Assembly (NCBI GenBank): GCA_947471105.1
Contig: CANIYB010000028.1
Coordinates: 1-13,927 of the forward strand
Length of the DNA: 13,927 bases
Direction of reading: 5' to 3'
Source: Cytophagaceae bacterium
GTDB lineage: Bacteria; Bacteroidota; Bacteroidia; Cytophagales; Spirosomataceae
In this document: one piece after another, positions 8,375 through 13,927 of the stretch
Position numbering within the stretch: position 1 is the first letter of the stretch
Layout of the letters: each line of letters opens with the position of its first letter
Notes under the pieces: generated by a model
Databases searched by the model: none
Told to the model about the DNA's origin: nothing
Seen by the model: only the letters and a program-made list of their open reading frames with translations
Program-made: the position numbers and the translations under genes

Positions 8375-8481
8375 TACTAGGGGTTCGAACCACAAAAATC
8401 GGTTAAATATATTTAATTTCGTAAGATATTTTTGGAAAATAAATTGGCATTAAAAATTCTACCCAAGATATCCATTGATCC
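8375..8481. promoter_or_regulatory. Divergent promoter region for the PorP-like gene and the bshC operon, with candidate -7 box
   Basis: On the plus strand TATTTTTG at 8427-8434 matches the Bacteroidota -7 consensus TAnnTTTG exactly. The -33 element about 20 bases upstream is weak (GTTAAA near 8402-8407 rather than TTTG). It would give a leader of about 40 bases before the bshC ATG. A perfect 10-base palindrome GGTTCGAACC lies at 8382-8391 just ahead of the PorP-like start. No convincing promoter for the minus strand is seen. Confidence 0.38.
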
Positions 8482-10032
8482 ATGCAAGTCAAAAGTTACC
8501 CAATTGAAAGTCTACATTCGTTCTCAAAACTGCTAATTGATTACTTAGCGGAGTTTCCTGCATTAGCTACGTTTTATGGAAATAGCCCTCAATTGGAAAG
8601 TTTTGAAAGACAAATCGCTGAAAAAAAATCATTTAGTCAATCAAATAGAGTCATTTTACACGAGGTGATTCAGGGTCAATACAATGACCTAGGCCTTGAA
8701 GTAGAAATTGATTCTATATTAGATGAAAATACGTATACGGTAACCACTGGGCACCAATTAAATATTTTTACTGGGCCGCTTTATGTGATTTATAAAATCG
8801 TGTCAACGATCAACCTTGCCAAAAAATTAAAAGCAACATACCAGAAAGCTAATTTCATTCCAGTCTATTGGATGGCCACGGAAGATCATGATTGGGATGA
8901 AATAAATCACTTCCATTGGTTAGGTAAAAAATTCGAAATCGCCACTCCGCAAAAAGGCGCTGTCGGCCGATTTTCTTTATCGGAATTTGAGCCATTTTTG
9001 AAAGAGATTCCTACTACAATACCGGCTTTTCAGGATGCCTATTCGCAGGCAAAAAACTTAAGCCAAGCGGTGCGGATGTACATGCATGAATTGTTTGGAG
9101 ACCAGGGTCTAATATGTCTTGATGCAGATGATGCAAGATTGAAATCCATTTTTACACCGATTGTTTTGGCTGATTTATTTGACCACGCACATCGCGCACC
9201 GGTGGAAAATGCAACCAAATCATTAATCGAAATGGGGTATAAAACTCAGATTAATGCCAGAGAAATTAATTTATTTTATTTAATGGATGGGCTACGTGAG
9301 CGCATTGAAAAAAGGGGAGAAATTTATCACGTAGTAAACACTAGTACCACTTTTTCTGCAAACGAGTTACGCGCAGAAGTGGCAGAATTTCCTGAAAGAT
9401 TTAGCCCCAATGTTGTTTTAAGGCCCTTATATCAAGAAATGATTTTGCCAAATTTGGCCTATATTGGAGGTCCGGCAGAAGTTGGGTATTGGCTCCAATT
9501 AAAAGGGATTTTTGACTTACACCAAGTGCCTTACCCGATTGTATTGCCCCGTAATTTTGCCATCATTATAGGTGAAAAAAACCAGCAAAAAATAAACAAA
9601 TTGGACATTGGGCTAAGCGATTTGTTTTTAGAAGATTTCGAATTAAAACGAAAATTTGTAGCTAGCCAAAGTGCACATGTGTTGGACTGTCAATCTGAAT
9701 TAAACTTGTTAAGTCCGATTTTTAACGAATTAGCGAGGCGAGTAAAATTAATAGATTCGACCTTAGAGGCTAGTGTAAAAGCTGAGTTTAAGCGAGTGGG
9801 GAATGGCCTTGAGCGGCTGGAAAAAAAGTTAAAAAGAGCGGAAGAAAGAAATCATGAGACTGCAATTCGTCAATTAAATCAATTAAAAGCTGCGTTATTT
9901 CCGGAAGGTGAATGGCAGGAAAGGCATGAGAATTTTTTAAATTATTACATGGAGCATCCGGCTTTCATTCAACAATTACTAGACACATTTGATCCACTTC
10001 TTTTTGAGATGTATGCGATCAATTTGGATTAA
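8482..10032 (+). CDS. bshC: Bacillithiol biosynthesis cysteine-adding enzyme BshC
   Basis: A 516-residue putative cysteine ligase for the last step of bacillithiol synthesis, adding L-cysteine to glucosaminyl-malate in the cytoplasm. Length fits the family. Visible motifs are VTTGHQLNIFTGPLYVIYK (residues 87-105), the WMATEDHDWDEI segment (130-141), and the C-terminal core element YQEMILPNLAYIGGPAEVGYW split over 317-337. A Lys/Glu-rich coiled coil occupies about 420-472, as in known BshC structures. It is the first gene of a tight operon; the stop is two bases before the mnmH start. BshA and BshB are not in the window. Downstream cysteine-making genes supply its substrate, which supports the assignment. 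Confidence 0.95.
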   Translation: MQVKSYPIESLHSFSKLLIDYLAEFPALATFYGNSPQLESFERQIAEKKSFSQSNRVILHEVIQGQYNDLGLEVEIDSILDENTYTVTTGHQLNIFTGPLYVIYKIVSTINLAKKLKATYQKANFIPVYWMATEDHDWDEINHFHWLGKKFEIATPQKGAVGRFSLSEFEPFLKEIPTTIPAFQDAYSQAKNLSQAVRMYMHELFGDQGLICLDADDARLKSIFTPIVLADLFDHAHRAPVENATKSLIEMGYKTQINAREINLFYLMDGLRERIEKRGEIYHVVNTSTTFSANELRAEVAEFPERFSPNVVLRPLYQEMILPNLAYIGGPAEVGYWLQLKGIFDLHQVPYPIVLPRNFAIIIGEKNQQKINKLDIGLSDLFLEDFELKRKFVASQSAHVLDCQSELNLLSPIFNELARRVKLIDSTLEASVKAEFKRVGNGLERLEKKLKRAEERNHETAIRQLNQLKAALFPEGEWQERHENFLNYYMEHPAFIQQLLDTFDPLLFEMYAINLD

Positions 10033-10034
10033 AT

Positions 10035-11075
10035 ATGCCAGAAAAATTAGATGTCATTTCGTTTTTGGCTGAAGCCAAGCAATATCCGCTCATCGACGTT
10101 CGGTCTCCGGCTGAATTTGAACGGGCGCATATTCCAGGAGCGATATCATTTCCCATTTTCACTAATGAGGAACGCGCGCAAGTGGGAACCACCTATAAGC
10201 AACAAGGCAAAGACGAAGCAGTAGAATTAGGTTTGGAGATCGTGGGACCACAATTAGCCCAATGGGTAAAAAAGGCAAAAAAAATAGCCAAAGAAGGGGT
10301 TATCTTGGTCCATTGTTGGCGTGGTGGCATGCGCTCCGGCAGCATGGCATGGCTTTTTGAAACCGCCGGATTAGAAGTTAAGGTGTTAGTTGGCGGCTAT
10401 AAAGCCTACCGAAAAAACGTTTTAGCTGAATTAGAAAAGAAGATCCCATTACTCGTTTTGGGAGGAAAAACCGGCAGCGGCAAAACGGAAATTTTGATTG
10501 AGATGAAGAAAAGAGGCGTACAGGTTATTAATTTGGAAGGGATCGCACATCATCGGGGTTCTGCTTTTGGGCATTTAGGGTTAGAAGAACAACCTAGTAG
10601 TGAGCACTTTGAAAATCTGTTGTCTCACGAATTACAACAAATGGATTTTACAAAACCTATTTGGGTGGAAGATGAAAGTAGGCATATAGGCAAGGTGTTT
10701 ATGACGGAATCATTTTATGACCGTTTACGCCAATCCCCTTGTTTATTTTTAGATATCGACGCAAAATATCGACTACCCCATTTGGTCCAAGTGTATGCAC
10801 AATATCCAAAAGCTGATTTATTGAGGGCTTTGGAAAAGATAAAGAAGCGTTTAGGCGGACAACATTTTCAAAGAGCCGTGGAGTGTTTAGAAATAAATGA
10901 TTTTACCGAAGTAGCGGCTATAACACTAAACTACTACGATAAGGCTTATCTTCATGGCTTAATAAAACGGGATGACACACAGATTAATAGGCTAGAAATT
11001 CATACGCTAGACACAAATTTGCAAGTAAATTCGGTTTTAGCCCATGATCTAGTTAATTTCAATTTTAATACTTAA
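10035..11075 (+). CDS. mnmH: tRNA 2-selenouridine synthase (MnmH/SelU/YbbB)
   Basis: A 346-residue two-domain enzyme that acts on 2-thiouridine at the wobble position of some tRNAs, geranylating it and, when selenophosphate is present, replacing S by Se. Residues 1-130 are a rhodanese domain (PLIDVRSPAEF at 18-28; active-site Cys94 in VHCWRGGMRSGSMAW). Residues about 138-346 form a P-loop domain with GGKTGSGKT at 143-151 and the family motif LEGIAHHRGSAFG at 167-179. Both key elements are intact and the length is near that of the E. coli protein. It starts two bases after bshC and ends four bases before the serine acetyltransferase. No selD is in the window, so selenium use is undecided. Confidence 0.94.
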   Translation: MPEKLDVISFLAEAKQYPLIDVRSPAEFERAHIPGAISFPIFTNEERAQVGTTYKQQGKDEAVELGLEIVGPQLAQWVKKAKKIAKEGVILVHCWRGGMRSGSMAWLFETAGLEVKVLVGGYKAYRKNVLAELEKKIPLLVLGGKTGSGKTEILIEMKKRGVQVINLEGIAHHRGSAFGHLGLEEQPSSEHFENLLSHELQQMDFTKPIWVEDESRHIGKVFMTESFYDRLRQSPCLFLDIDAKYRLPHLVQVYAQYPKADLLRALEKIKKRLGGQHFQRAVECLEINDFTEVAAITLNYYDKAYLHGLIKRDDTQINRLEIHTLDTNLQVNSVLAHDLVNFNFNT

Positions 11076-11079
11076 TTCT

Positions 11080-11883
11080 ATGCTGCCTGAATCTTTTATA
11101 ACAAACATCTTAGAAAAGCACATGCATACGCGTGCATTTCCGGCCACATCAGAAATCAAAAAGTTATTTACAAAAATTGTCTTAACACTATTTCCTGAGC
11201 AGTCGAAAATACATTTTAAAACAAAAGCTGAATTAAAGGCTGTATTTGAAAGCTTAGAAACTGGATTAGAAAGTATTTTGCATTCAATGAAAGGGGAGTT
11301 AAAAGAATCTCCAGAAAAATTAGCCCAAGAATACTTTAGTAAAATACCGGAAATCCACGCATTATTATTGACCGATGTAGAGGCCATGGTACAAGGTGAC
11401 CCTGCTGCTAACACAGATTATGAAGTCATTAGAACCTATCCAGGGTTTTATGCCATGGCATTTTATAGGTTGGCCCACGGATTACACCATTTATCTATCC
11501 CGTTGATTCCCAGAATTTTAACCGAATATGCCCATTCAAAAACGGGTATCGATATTCATCCGGGGGCCAAAATAGGTCGGTATTTTTTCATGGACCATGG
11601 GACAGGAATTGTGATCGGTGAGACGTGTACGATCGGTGAGCGAGTGAAAATTTATCAAGGAGTGACGTTAGGTGCGCTTTCCGTCGACAAAAAAATGGCC
11701 TCAACAAAAAGACACCCGACCATCGAAGATGGAGTAGTTATCTATTCAGGTGCTACTATTTTGGGGGGTGAAACGGTCGTAGGAAAAGAATCCATTATTG
11801 GTGGAAATGTTTGGCTAACCCATAGTGTTCCTGCACAAACTAAAATTTATCACCAATCCACCTCAAAATTAATCAAAGGTTAA
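11080..11883 (+). CDS. cysE: Serine O-acetyltransferase (EpsC/CysE type)
   Basis: A 267-residue enzyme making O-acetyl-L-serine from serine and acetyl-CoA, the first step of cysteine synthesis. The N-terminal helical part covers about 1-145. The C-terminal left-handed beta-helix (about 153-262) shows hexapeptide repeats. Catalytic residues fit the E. coli pattern: Asp158 in GIDIHPGAKIG, His173 in FMDHGTGIVIGET (15 apart, as Asp143/His158), and His212 in KRHPTI. The protein ends in Lys-Gly and lacks the C-terminal Ile that classic CysE inserts into CysK to form the cysteine synthase complex. The stop is one base before the cysM ATG, so the pair is co-translated. The symbol cysE is used by function; EpsC-type is the closer subfamily judged from the N-terminus. 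Confidence 0.94.
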   Translation: MLPESFITNILEKHMHTRAFPATSEIKKLFTKIVLTLFPEQSKIHFKTKAELKAVFESLETGLESILHSMKGELKESPEKLAQEYFSKIPEIHALLLTDVEAMVQGDPAANTDYEVIRTYPGFYAMAFYRLAHGLHHLSIPLIPRILTEYAHSKTGIDIHPGAKIGRYFFMDHGTGIVIGETCTIGERVKIYQGVTLGALSVDKKMASTKRHPTIEDGVVIYSGATILGGETVVGKESIIGGNVWLTHSVPAQTKIYHQSTSKLIKG

Positions 11884-11884
11884 A

Positions 11885-12760
11885 ATGAGCAATTTGTTAG
11901 ATTTAGTTGGCAATACCCCATTAGTGGAACTTACTCGTTTGCATGATAATCCCAGAGTTAAAATTTTTGGGAAATTAGAGGGCGATAACCCTGGGGGGTC
12001 AGTCAAAGACCGTGCGGCAAAAAGCATGATTCAGGGAGCACTAGAGCGAGGAGAAATCAAATCGGGGACTAAATTAATCGAAGCAACTTCAGGAAACACC
12101 GGCATCGCTTTAGCCATGATTGCGCGTTTATACGGAATCGAAATTGAATTAGCCATGCCATCCAATTCGACCAAAGAACGCGTTCTGACCATGGAGGCTT
12201 TTGGTGCCAAAGTTACCTTAACAGAAACCATCGAATCAGCGCGTGATTATGCCGTAGAAAAATCGAAATCTGGCGAATACATTTTGCTGAATCAATTCGA
12301 AAACCCTGATAATTATTTGGCCCATTATAGAACCACCGGTCCTGAAATTTATCGAGATACCCAGGGAAAAATTACGCATTTTGTTAGCTCCATGGGAACT
12401 ACGGGGACGATTATGGGGACTTCCATGTATTTAAAGGAGCAAAACACTGATATTCAAATCGTGGGTTGCCAACCTACTGAAGGTTCTAAAATACCCGGAA
12501 TAAGGCGTTGGCCCATCGAATACCGACCAAAAATTTATGACCCTTCACGAGTAGACCGAATTATGGATGTTTCCGAGCAGGATGCCATCGAAATGACTCG
12601 AAAACTCGCGAAAGTAGAAGGCGTTTTTGGAGGGATGAGTAGTGGCGGGGGTATATCTGCCAGCATTCGACTAGCCAATGAATTAGAAGAAGGACTAATT
12701 GTTTGTATTATCTGTGACCGAGGAGATCGCTATTTATCGAGTGGATTATTTGGCGATTAA
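11885..12760 (+). CDS. cysM: Cysteine synthase B (O-acetylserine sulfhydrylase, CysM)
   Basis: A 291-residue PLP enzyme that makes L-cysteine from O-acetylserine and sulfide (CysM types may also take thiosulfate). The PLP lysine is Lys41 in NPGGSVKDRAA; the substrate loop is TSGNTG (68-73); the phosphate-binding loop is GTTGTIMGTS around 171-180. The CysM rather than CysK assignment rests on the GIRRWPIEYRPKIYD segment near 205-219 and on Lys41 at the E. coli CysM position. It is the last gene of the bshC operon, and its last 15 bases overlap the 3' end of the convergent lipoprotein gene, so no terminator separates them. The protein ends soon after the CDRGDRYLSSGLF segment, as expected. Confidence 0.95.
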   Translation: MSNLLDLVGNTPLVELTRLHDNPRVKIFGKLEGDNPGGSVKDRAAKSMIQGALERGEIKSGTKLIEATSGNTGIALAMIARLYGIEIELAMPSNSTKERVLTMEAFGAKVTLTETIESARDYAVEKSKSGEYILLNQFENPDNYLAHYRTTGPEIYRDTQGKITHFVSSMGTTGTIMGTSMYLKEQNTDIQIVGCQPTEGSKIPGIRRWPIEYRPKIYDPSRVDRIMDVSEQDAIEMTRKLAKVEGVFGGMSSGGGISASIRLANELEEGLIVCIICDRGDRYLSSGLFGD

Positions 12761-13309
12761 CACGCCTAATATTTTATAGCTCGTGGGTTCCGCTAAAAAA
12801 AACTGCTGCATTCCTTCAATATAATACGTTTGAATCCGTCCCTCTGAAAAATTCATAAAGAGCTTTTTCCTAGTTTCAAATAAAAAGTTTTTTTGAGAAA
12901 TTTCAATTTCCACCTTGGCGGGACGTTCATCAGCATCTAAATGAATAATCATTTTTTTGACTGGTAAACTTTCGTCTTTTTTCAAAGAATACCAATAAAA
13001 TCCAGGCTCCGAAAGGTTATCGTAACTCTTTTCATAAGCTGGCTTATTAAGATCCGCTTCTAGATATAGCGCAAATTCCTTTTCCCAATCTACATTTGAG
13101 ACAATTTTTACTTCCTTTTTCCCGTCTAGCACAACCGTCTTGTGAACCCTTTGATTTGATTTGGCATACCCAATAATTTGCTGCTTCAAAAAAGCTGACC
13201 ATGCAAAATAATTGTTTTTTTGTACGGATTTATCAGCAATGCCGCAACCTAGGAGCAATCCAAAAACGAAAATATAACTCGCTAAATTTTTCAGATAAAT
13301 GATCATCAT
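12746..13309 (-). CDS. Putative lipoprotein of unknown function
   Basis: A 187-residue protein I cannot assign to a named family. The N-terminus is a lipoprotein signal peptide: hydrophobic residues about 9-20, then a lipobox LLGC with the acylated Cys at residue 22, so the mature protein should sit on a membrane facing the periplasm or cell surface. The rest is mixed alpha/beta, rich in Lys and aromatic residues, with no Cys after the lipobox, no repeats and no visible catalytic motif. Two Met codons open the frame; the first is used here, and the second would remove one residue. Its 3' end overlaps cysM by 15 bases in convergent orientation. A strong stem-loop separates its start from the upstream XRE gene, so it probably has its own promoter in the short gap. 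Confidence 0.78.
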   Translation of the reverse strand: MMIIYLKNLASYIFVFGLLLGCGIADKSVQKNNYFAWSAFLKQQIIGYAKSNQRVHKTVVLDGKKEVKIVSNVDWEKEFALYLEADLNKPAYEKSYDNLSEPGFYWYSLKKDESLPVKKMIIHLDADERPAKVEIEISQKNFLFETRKKLFMNFSEGRIQTYYIEGMQQFFLAEPTSYKILGVLIAK

Positions 13310-13336
13310 TCAAAGGTACGCATATTAAGCAAACGA

Positions 13337-13373
13337 ATTAAAATCCTTGGAGATTAAGTCCAAGGATTTTAAT
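13337..13373 (-). terminator. Stem-loop terminator behind the XRE gene
   Basis: A perfect 14-base inverted repeat (13337-13350 with 13360-13373) encloses a 9-base loop. The core arm is AAAATCCTTGG and its complement, so both strands read GC-containing stem ending in a short T run. It begins two bases after the XRE stop codon on the minus strand, where it would act as a Rho-independent terminator. The T tract lies within the stem and is short, so efficiency is uncertain. Confidence 0.72.
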
Positions 13374-13375
13374 GG

Positions 13376-13585
13376 TCAACCGCCAATCATTTCTTCAATA
13401 GGTATGCTTAATACTCGAGTTAAAGAATAAATCTTCTGAACGTTTGGGTAATGTTTTCCTGACTCCCAATAATTATAAGCGCTTTGGCTTACTCCGACGG
13501 CCTGTGCCACTTCGCGTTGGGTCAGTCGCTTTGACCGGCGAGATTTAATTAAAAGTACCGAGAAATTCAATTTTGTTTTCATCAT
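13376..13585 (-). CDS. XRE family helix-turn-helix transcriptional regulator
   Basis: A 69-residue single-domain Cro/C1-type DNA-binding protein. The helix-turn-helix lies at about 21-44 (LTQREVAQAVGVSQSAYNYW with ESGK following), with the usual continuation YPNVQKIYSLTRVLSIPIEEM. There is no sensor, peptidase or toxin domain. Two Met codons start the frame (13583-13585 and 13580-13582); the choice changes one residue. It is a lone gene closed by a stem-loop and preceded by an AT-rich stretch with palindromes, the layout of an autoregulated repressor. No antitoxin partner is seen next to it. Its targets are unknown. Such small regulators occur in mobile elements, restriction systems and as chromosomal genes; nothing here decides which. 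Confidence 0.9.
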   Translation of the reverse strand: MMKTKLNFSVLLIKSRRSKRLTQREVAQAVGVSQSAYNYWESGKHYPNVQKIYSLTRVLSIPIEEMIGG

Positions 13586-13613
13586 CTTAGGTATTTAGTG
13601 GTTAAATTTTATT

Positions 13614-13630
13614 ACATATTTCAAATATGT
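13614..13630. promoter_or_regulatory. 17-base palindrome upstream of the XRE gene, candidate operator
   Basis: ACATATTT and AAATATGT flank a single central C in a perfect inverted repeat, 29-45 bases ahead of the XRE start codon. The position overlaps where the XRE promoter should be, and the size suits a dimeric Cro/C1-type repressor. The surrounding DNA is very AT-rich, which raises the chance of a random palindrome. Confidence 0.45.
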
Positions 13631-13732
13631 TTTTCAAATTACCAATTAAATTATGCAACAAAATAAATTTTAATAACTATACTGATTTCGTTTGCACCAT
13701 TAGAGAATTTTATTAGACTTACAGTCGGATAA

Positions 13733-13749
13733 ATGTCATTTAATGACAT
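13733..13749. promoter_or_regulatory. Second 17-base palindrome, candidate regulatory site
   Basis: ATGTCATT and AATGACAT flank a single central T in a perfect inverted repeat, about 150 bases ahead of the XRE start and 24 bases before the terminator stem of the right-edge gene. It contains GC pairs and is less likely than its neighbour to be AT-rich noise. The sequence differs from the 13614 palindrome, so it may bind another protein. Confidence 0.35.
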
Positions 13750-13773
13750 GTGCCATTTCGACTAATTACAAAA

Positions 13774-13801
13774 AAAGGAGTAGAATAAATTCCACTCCTT
13801 T
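13774..13801 (-). terminator. Rho-independent terminator, possibly bidirectional
   Basis: AAAGGAGT pairs with ACTCCTTT (8 base pairs); after one A/C mismatch GAAT pairs with ATTC. On the minus strand the hairpin is followed by seven T residues (three of them in the stem), a good intrinsic terminator 22 bases after the stop of the right-edge gene. On the plus strand it is followed by TTTCGTTTTT, so it could work both ways, although no plus-strand gene ends here. Confidence 0.75.
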
Positions 13802-13823
13802 CGTTTTTGAACTAACTTTTTTT

Positions 13824-13927
13824 TTACTTAATCGAATATTTATACTTATATCTTTCAAACAATTGGCTATGCTTATTATCCAAGTTTATTGCTCGGCCTT
13901 GAATGAAAGCATGTGTTACTGTACTTG
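13824..13927 (-). CDS. C-terminal end of an unidentified protein (partial, continues beyond window)
   Basis: The minus-strand frame is open from the right edge for 33 codons and stops with TAA at 13824-13826. The visible tail contains AFIQGRAINLDNKHSQLF and then a Lys/Tyr-rich ending. The other two minus frames are interrupted by stops in the same stretch, and a good terminator follows the stop codon. Together these support a real gene end. The tail is too short for me to name a family. Confidence 0.55.
   Translation of the reverse strand, partial: STVTHAFIQGRAINLDNKHSQLFERYKYKYSIK

Noticed and set aside
8382..8391. GGTTCGAACC resembles a tRNA T-loop, raising the idea of a tRNA or an att-like tRNA fragment
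   Set aside because: The bases around it do not form the five-pair T stem on either strand, and no acceptor, D or anticodon arm can be drawn. It is kept only as a short palindrome.
11049..11414. A 121-codon minus-strand frame opposite the serine acetyltransferase start
   Set aside because: It covers the 5' part of a clearly conserved gene in a dense operon, and its translation shows no signal or motif.
13376..13585. The XRE gene as the antitoxin of a toxin-antitoxin pair or a restriction-modification control protein
   Set aside because: No adjacent toxin-like or restriction gene exists on either side, and a stem-loop separates it from the next gene.
13652..13749. A 32-codon minus-strand frame beginning at the ATG within the 13733 palindrome
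   Set aside because: The predicted peptide is short and of plain AT-rich composition, has no ribosome site or family likeness, and its start lies inside an inverted repeat.

Overview
The window looks like a piece of chromosome from a low-GC member of the Bacteroidota, most likely a Cytophagales/Spirosomataceae-like freshwater or soil bacterium. The evidence is a PorP/SprF family outer-membrane protein, a bacillithiol BshC enzyme, a heavy-metal RND pump fused to its TolC channel, absence of clear Shine-Dalgarno sites, and AT-rich spacers. The phylum call is solid; the genus is inference. Everything recognisable is core or metal-resistance type. I see no transposase, phage gene, CRISPR array, tRNA or rRNA.

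Layout. (1) 1-288 (+): the 3' end of ispE (isoprenoid precursor synthesis). (2) 285-6147 (-): a metal-efflux operon read as small His-containing membrane protein, CzcA-like RND pump with a C-terminal TolC domain, CzcB-like lipoprotein adaptor. (3) 6264-7339 (+): a DedA family membrane protein overlapping a lone nuoA. (4) 7340-8374 (-): a PorP/SprF-like protein without neighbours of its system. (5) 8482-12760 (+): a tight four-gene sulfur operon, bshC, mnmH/selU, serine acetyltransferase, cysM, with gaps of 1-4 bases. (6) 12746-13309 (-): an unrecognised lipoprotein. (7) 13376-13585 (-): a small XRE-type regulator with a strong stem-loop behind it and two odd palindromes in front. (8) 13824-13927 (-): the last 33 codons of an unidentified gene, followed by a good intrinsic terminator.

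How the genes work together. The efflux operon encodes all three layers of a CBA pump (inner-membrane RND, periplasmic adaptor, outer-membrane channel) in two reading frames. The TM4 motif of the pump fits divalent cations (Co/Zn/Cd/Ni) better than Cu/Ag. In the sulfur operon, serine acetyltransferase and CysM make cysteine, BshC uses cysteine to finish bacillithiol, and MnmH works on 2-thiouridine in tRNA, so thiol supply and use are expressed together.

I found no convincing novel defence or mobile system. The items most worth a second look are the internal signal peptide and in-frame ATG at the RND-TolC junction, the sulfur operon, the lone dedA-nuoA pair, the small protein ahead of the pump, and the XRE gene with its palindromes.
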